The notes under the pieces were generated by a model that had not been told where the DNA came from, ran no database searches, and saw only the letters and a program-made list of their open reading frames with translations. DNA of 64,000 nt. It comes from Parapedobacter sp964498395. Lineage in GTDB: Bacteria; Bacteroidota; Bacteroidia; Sphingobacteriales; Sphingobacteriaceae. Below are positions 60,834 to 64,000 of the stretch, piece after piece. How positions within the stretch are numbered: the first letter of the stretch is position 1; each line of letters opens with the position of its first letter. A program made the position numbers and the translations under genes. Location: contig CAZCHE010000002.1 in NCBI GenBank assembly GCA_964498395.1, forward strand, positions 1 through 64,000, given 5' to 3'.

Positions 60834-62675
60834 TTACATTTCAAGAATGAGCACTTCTTTAGGTGCAAGTTTAAGTTCACTATTTAACGAAACAGTCCGC
60901 TTACTTATTACGTCTCGGCCGCTTGTTTTACCACGCAATATTTCAGCATACCGGTCCAACGGCAGATCAACTTCCTTATTTGCTCCATTCAAAATAACGA
61001 TCACGCTTTGCCCCTCATGGTTTCGCTCGTAGACGTAAACGCCCAGGTTAGGCTGGAAATGAATCATCGACCCCTCAGAGATTACCTTCTTACCTTTGCG
61101 CCAATTAAGAAGGTTCTGTAAGTAATCCCAGGCTTCATTTTGCAAAGCAGATCGCCCTTCGCGACTGAACCAGTTATCGGTGTCTCCGGGCCAACCACCG
61201 GGCACATCTAAGCGGATATTTCCATCACCGCCGGGTTGGCTCCTGGTGCCATGCATCAGCAATTCCTGTCCATAATATAATTGTGGTGTTCCCGGGATCG
61301 TTAGCAGAAATGCCAATCCCTGTTTGTAGGCATCCAAATCGGTTGGTTTTTCTCGCAAAAACCGATCGGTATCATGATTTTCAAGGAACCGGAGGACATT
61401 TTGAATGTCTGGATAGACAAAATCATAGCACATATGCTGATAAAGCTTTCCTAACCGACCGTTAGGCGATGTTTTGTCGTTAAAAATATCACTGGCAATA
61501 CTCATCAACGTAAAGTCCATGACCGATTTTAATTCCGTATCCTTACCATCGTTGAGCTTACTACCCCGTTGCCACCAGGCCGTGCCGATGGTGTATTCCG
61601 TCCAAATCTCGCCCACGATATTAAACTGTGGGTATTCGTTCATCACTTCAATATTCCAACGGCGCATCATATCGTAATCCGCATAGGGATAGGTGTCCTG
61701 GCGTATCGCATCAATTCGGGCATATTCTATCCACCAGATTGAATTTTGTATCATATAGGTAGCCACATGCGGGTTGGCTTGGTTTACATCCATGCCAAAA
61801 CCTGCGTACATCATTACATCGGAATCATACTTCGATGCATAGTTGTCGTAGAATATTTCCTTTGCATGATTTCCCCGTCTGTTAGGGCTTACATTGAACC
61901 AGTCTTTAGCCGGTGGATCCAGTGCCCACGGGTGGTTGGCACCGATGTGGTTAAATATCATGTCCATCACCACGCGCATACCTTTTTGGTGGGTCTTGTC
62001 GATCAGTCGAAGGTAATCTTCATTGGAACCCAACCGCCGGTCCACATGGTACATATCCGTAGCAAAGTATCCGTGGTAATACCCGCCTTGGCCATCGTTT
62101 TCAAGTACGGGATTTAGCCAGATAGCGGTAACTCCTAAGTCTTGCAGGTAATCGAGGTTTTTCTCAATGCCGATCAAGTCACCACCATGGCGAGCTCCCG
62201 GCCTACTTCGATCAACGGTATACTCGGCTGTCATCTTAGGTTGGTCATTTGATGGGTCACCATTGGCAAAACGATCGGGCATGATCAGGTAGAGCACATC
62301 AGATGCGTCATAACCCTGAATGTCCGCTGTACTGCTCCTTCTTTCTCTTAATTCATAAGGATAAGTAATCTCTTGCTGATCACGGGTGAATGTAATATTG
62401 AATTTTCCTGGTTTCGCCTCCGCCACGTCGAGGTAAATGACCAGGTAATTCGGACTCTCAAACGCTACGGAGCTCTTGAGTACCACTCCAGGGTAGTCAA
62501 TGGTTGGTTTATACCCGGCGATGTCTTCGCCATACACCATCAACTGGAGTTCGGGATTCTTCATCCCGCTCCACCAAAACAACGGTTCGACACGGTCAAC
62601 TTGCTGGGCTCCAACAGGGGTCCAGATCGATACGATCAAACAAAAAATCAGTGCTACTAAACGTCTATTCTTCAT
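60834..62675 (-). CDS. GH13 cyclomaltodextrinase/neopullulanase-type alpha-amylase
   Basis: 613 residues with a signal peptide (LIFCLIVSIWTPVGAQ). An N-terminal cyclomaltodextrinase-type beta domain (about 25-110) is followed by the (beta/alpha)8 barrel. Conserved GH13 regions are MRVVMDMIFNHIG, IDAIRQDTYPYAD (nucleophile D), NIVGEIWTE (acid E) and LENHDTDRF, and a C-terminal beta domain ends APKEVLILEM. It corresponds to SusA/neopullulanase, degrading linear or cyclic alpha-glucans in the periplasm. It starts 1 bp from the SusD stop codon side, in the same operon. Confidence 0.94.
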   Translation of the reverse strand: MKNRRLVALIFCLIVSIWTPVGAQQVDRVEPLFWWSGMKNPELQLMVYGEDIAGYKPTIDYPGVVLKSSVAFESPNYLVIYLDVAEAKPGKFNITFTRDQQEITYPYELRERRSSTADIQGYDASDVLYLIMPDRFANGDPSNDQPKMTAEYTVDRSRPGARHGGDLIGIEKNLDYLQDLGVTAIWLNPVLENDGQGGYYHGYFATDMYHVDRRLGSNEDYLRLIDKTHQKGMRVVMDMIFNHIGANHPWALDPPAKDWFNVSPNRRGNHAKEIFYDNYASKYDSDVMMYAGFGMDVNQANPHVATYMIQNSIWWIEYARIDAIRQDTYPYADYDMMRRWNIEVMNEYPQFNIVGEIWTEYTIGTAWWQRGSKLNDGKDTELKSVMDFTLMSIASDIFNDKTSPNGRLGKLYQHMCYDFVYPDIQNVLRFLENHDTDRFLREKPTDLDAYKQGLAFLLTIPGTPQLYYGQELLMHGTRSQPGGDGNIRLDVPGGWPGDTDNWFSREGRSALQNEAWDYLQNLLNWRKGKKVISEGSMIHFQPNLGVYVYERNHEGQSVIVILNGANKEVDLPLDRYAEILRGKTSGRDVISKRTVSLNSELKLAPKEVLILEM

Positions 62676-62676
62676 C

Positions 62677-64000
62677 TTAATTCATGTTTACATTAGGATT
62701 ACCACTTTGTTCAACATCCGGGATTTGGAATAAAAGTCTTCTGGAATCCCATGATTCGCCCCTAACATTTTGACGTAAGCGTTTTAATTCAAACAAGCGC
62801 TCGCCAAGCAAAGATAGTTCGAGCCTACGTTCTTTTCTTGCTGCTTCGATAATTAGACTCTCATTTGCACTGGTCGTTTTCGCCTCGCCATACGCGCGCG
62901 TTTCGATTTGGTTTAACGCAGCCAATGCGTCTGCTAGATCGACACCGGACGCTGCTGCGGCTTCGGCATAAATCAATAGCAATTCGTTATACCCCATGAC
63001 AATTCCATCCATGTATTCATAGTCGAACCGAGTGGTATACCACGATCCGTTTACCTCCTTGTAGAATGCTGAAAAACGGCGATCATTTTCTTGGTCGAAC
63101 GCGTTAATCAACGATGCGGATGGATGGTAGTTTGGAAGTGTCAAATCGTTTGTTCTGAAAGCGCGAAGCCCTCCCCATGAATCTTCATTGATGGAAGCCG
63201 ATGGAATCATAAAGATGACCTCCTTCGTGCTCGTGCCGTGTTGTGCTCGTGCATATTTTGCGATCATGTCAGTATCCAATTCATACTGATTAGTAGCGAT
63301 CACCTCCTTGGCGTATTGCGCCGCTTTTGGATAATCTTGCTTGTTGAAATATACTTTTGCTAATAGGGCCTTTGCGATATCAACCGTTGCTCTTCCTGAA
63401 TTCCAGGTATGCGAAGCGGGCAAATTAGCGGCAGCAAACTCCAAGTCAGCAATTACCTGATTGTATACGTCCTCTACGGTGGAACGCTGTATGATTTCGA
63501 ATGCGGTTTCGCGATCCAATACCCCACTAGTACGGATGGGTACACCCATCTCGGCGGTATTTTTGTGCTCATCTGAATAAGGCAATCCAAAGGCACGTAC
63601 CAAATGGAAATGCCCGAATCCACGGATAAAAGCCGCTTCAGCCTTGAACTCATTGAGTACATTGCCACCCTCAGCCGCTAGTATTCCCTCACTTAAGCTA
63701 TTGTAAGCCACCTGATTCGCTCGGTTTATCGCATTATACGTGTTTGTCCACAGGTCCCGGCCAACCGCATTCACCAGATTCATCTCATGGTTGGTCAGCT
63801 GTACCCATTCAAAAGTAGCCACATTGGCAATCGCATCATCCGCGATGACACCAAAACCACGCAATGCGCTGCCTCCCCAAAAACCTCCGGAACGTACCCC
63901 GTTGTAAGTGCCAAGGAGTAGTCTCTCGATGTCATCTTTTGTTTTAATGGCATCGTCGGTCAAGATAAGGTTGTCAGGTTTGATTTGCAAAAATTCCATA
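62677..64000 (-). CDS. SusD/RagB-family lipoprotein, C-terminal part (runs off window)
   Basis: The frame covers 440 residues from an internal ATG (63999) and continues past the window edge, so the N-terminus with the lipobox is missing. SusD features are the TPR-like helices (NVLNEFKAEAAFIRGFGHFHLVRAFGLPYSD, VDIAKALLAKVYFNKQDYPKAAQYAKEVI) and the C-terminal ESLIIEAARKERRLELSLLGERLFELKRL. With the GH13 gene 1 bp downstream it belongs to an alpha-glucan utilisation locus whose SusC should lie beyond 64 kb. Confidence 0.93.
   Translation of the reverse strand, partial: MEFLQIKPDNLILTDDAIKTKDDIERLLLGTYNGVRSGGFWGGSALRGFGVIADDAIANVATFEWVQLTNHEMNLVNAVGRDLWTNTYNAINRANQVAYNSLSEGILAAEGGNVLNEFKAEAAFIRGFGHFHLVRAFGLPYSDEHKNTAEMGVPIRTSGVLDRETAFEIIQRSTVEDVYNQVIADLEFAAANLPASHTWNSGRATVDIAKALLAKVYFNKQDYPKAAQYAKEVIATNQYELDTDMIAKYARAQHGTSTKEVIFMIPSASINEDSWGGLRAFRTNDLTLPNYHPSASLINAFDQENDRRFSAFYKEVNGSWYTTRFDYEYMDGIVMGYNELLLIYAEAAAASGVDLADALAALNQIETRAYGEAKTTSANESLIIEAARKERRLELSLLGERLFELKRLRQNVRGESWDSRRLLFQIPDVEQSGNPNVNMN

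Overview
The window is a chromosomal segment of a Bacteroidota bacterium, most likely of the Sphingobacteriaceae (Parapedobacter/Pedobacter/Sphingobacterium-like). The evidence is two SusC/SusD-type systems, three LytS/LytTR sensor-regulator pairs, DUF4407, a DUF6520-like peptide, the paired TIGR03915/TIGR03916-type DNA-repair genes, and weak Shine-Dalgarno signals with several TTG/GTG starts. The first 5 kb is visibly AT-richer than the rest, which suggests acquired DNA.

Layout. 1-5.05 kb: a defence/accessory block with a cut-off PHP-domain gene, an AIPR-family abortive-infection protein flanked by inverted repeats, and an HTH / HipA-like kinase / HIRAN operon with a palindromic operator. 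5.8-10.9 kb: SusC, SusD and a thioredoxin-like protein. 11-17.7 kb: small proteins, a class C beta-lactamase-like lipoprotein, a Fic protein with an AbiEi-like N-terminal domain, a COG1373-type AAA ATPase inserted into a partly duplicated AraC locus, and AraC. 18.0-21.2 kb: a 27-codon peptide ORF, a hairpin, a soluble LPLAT-type acyltransferase, a divergent LytS-like kinase and a LytTR regulator, which together resemble a peptide-pheromone locus. 21.4-24.3 kb: an excisionase-like HTH gene, a 24-unit array with an exact 21-bp period, and a small phage-lysis-like cassette. 24.3-34.5 kb: rmuC, a decayed ATPase, a formimidoylglutamase-like protein, an epimerase, a SerB/SerA-like fusion, 5-FTHF cyclo-ligase, an ECF sigma operon with a beta-barrel, and an orphan ABC ATPase. 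34.5-46.4 kb: a TolC-like protein and two LytS/LytTR modules, one with candidate LytTR operators and one beside a TonB receptor. 46.6-57.9 kb: aldo-keto reductase, DNA-repair pair, EEP hydrolase, M14 and M3 peptidases, and an alpha/beta hydrolase. 58.1-64 kb: the downstream part of an alpha-glucan utilisation locus (SusD, GH13, carboxylesterase, TIM-barrel isomerase), all on the minus strand.

The two most striking signals are the peptide-acyltransferase-kinase-regulator cluster at 18.04-20.97 kb and the 21-bp phased array at 21.83-22.33 kb. A third is a recurring architecture of 32-bp-spaced direct repeats in front of three genes: Fic, an intact ATPase and a broken ATPase. No rRNA, tRNA or CRISPR array was recognised.
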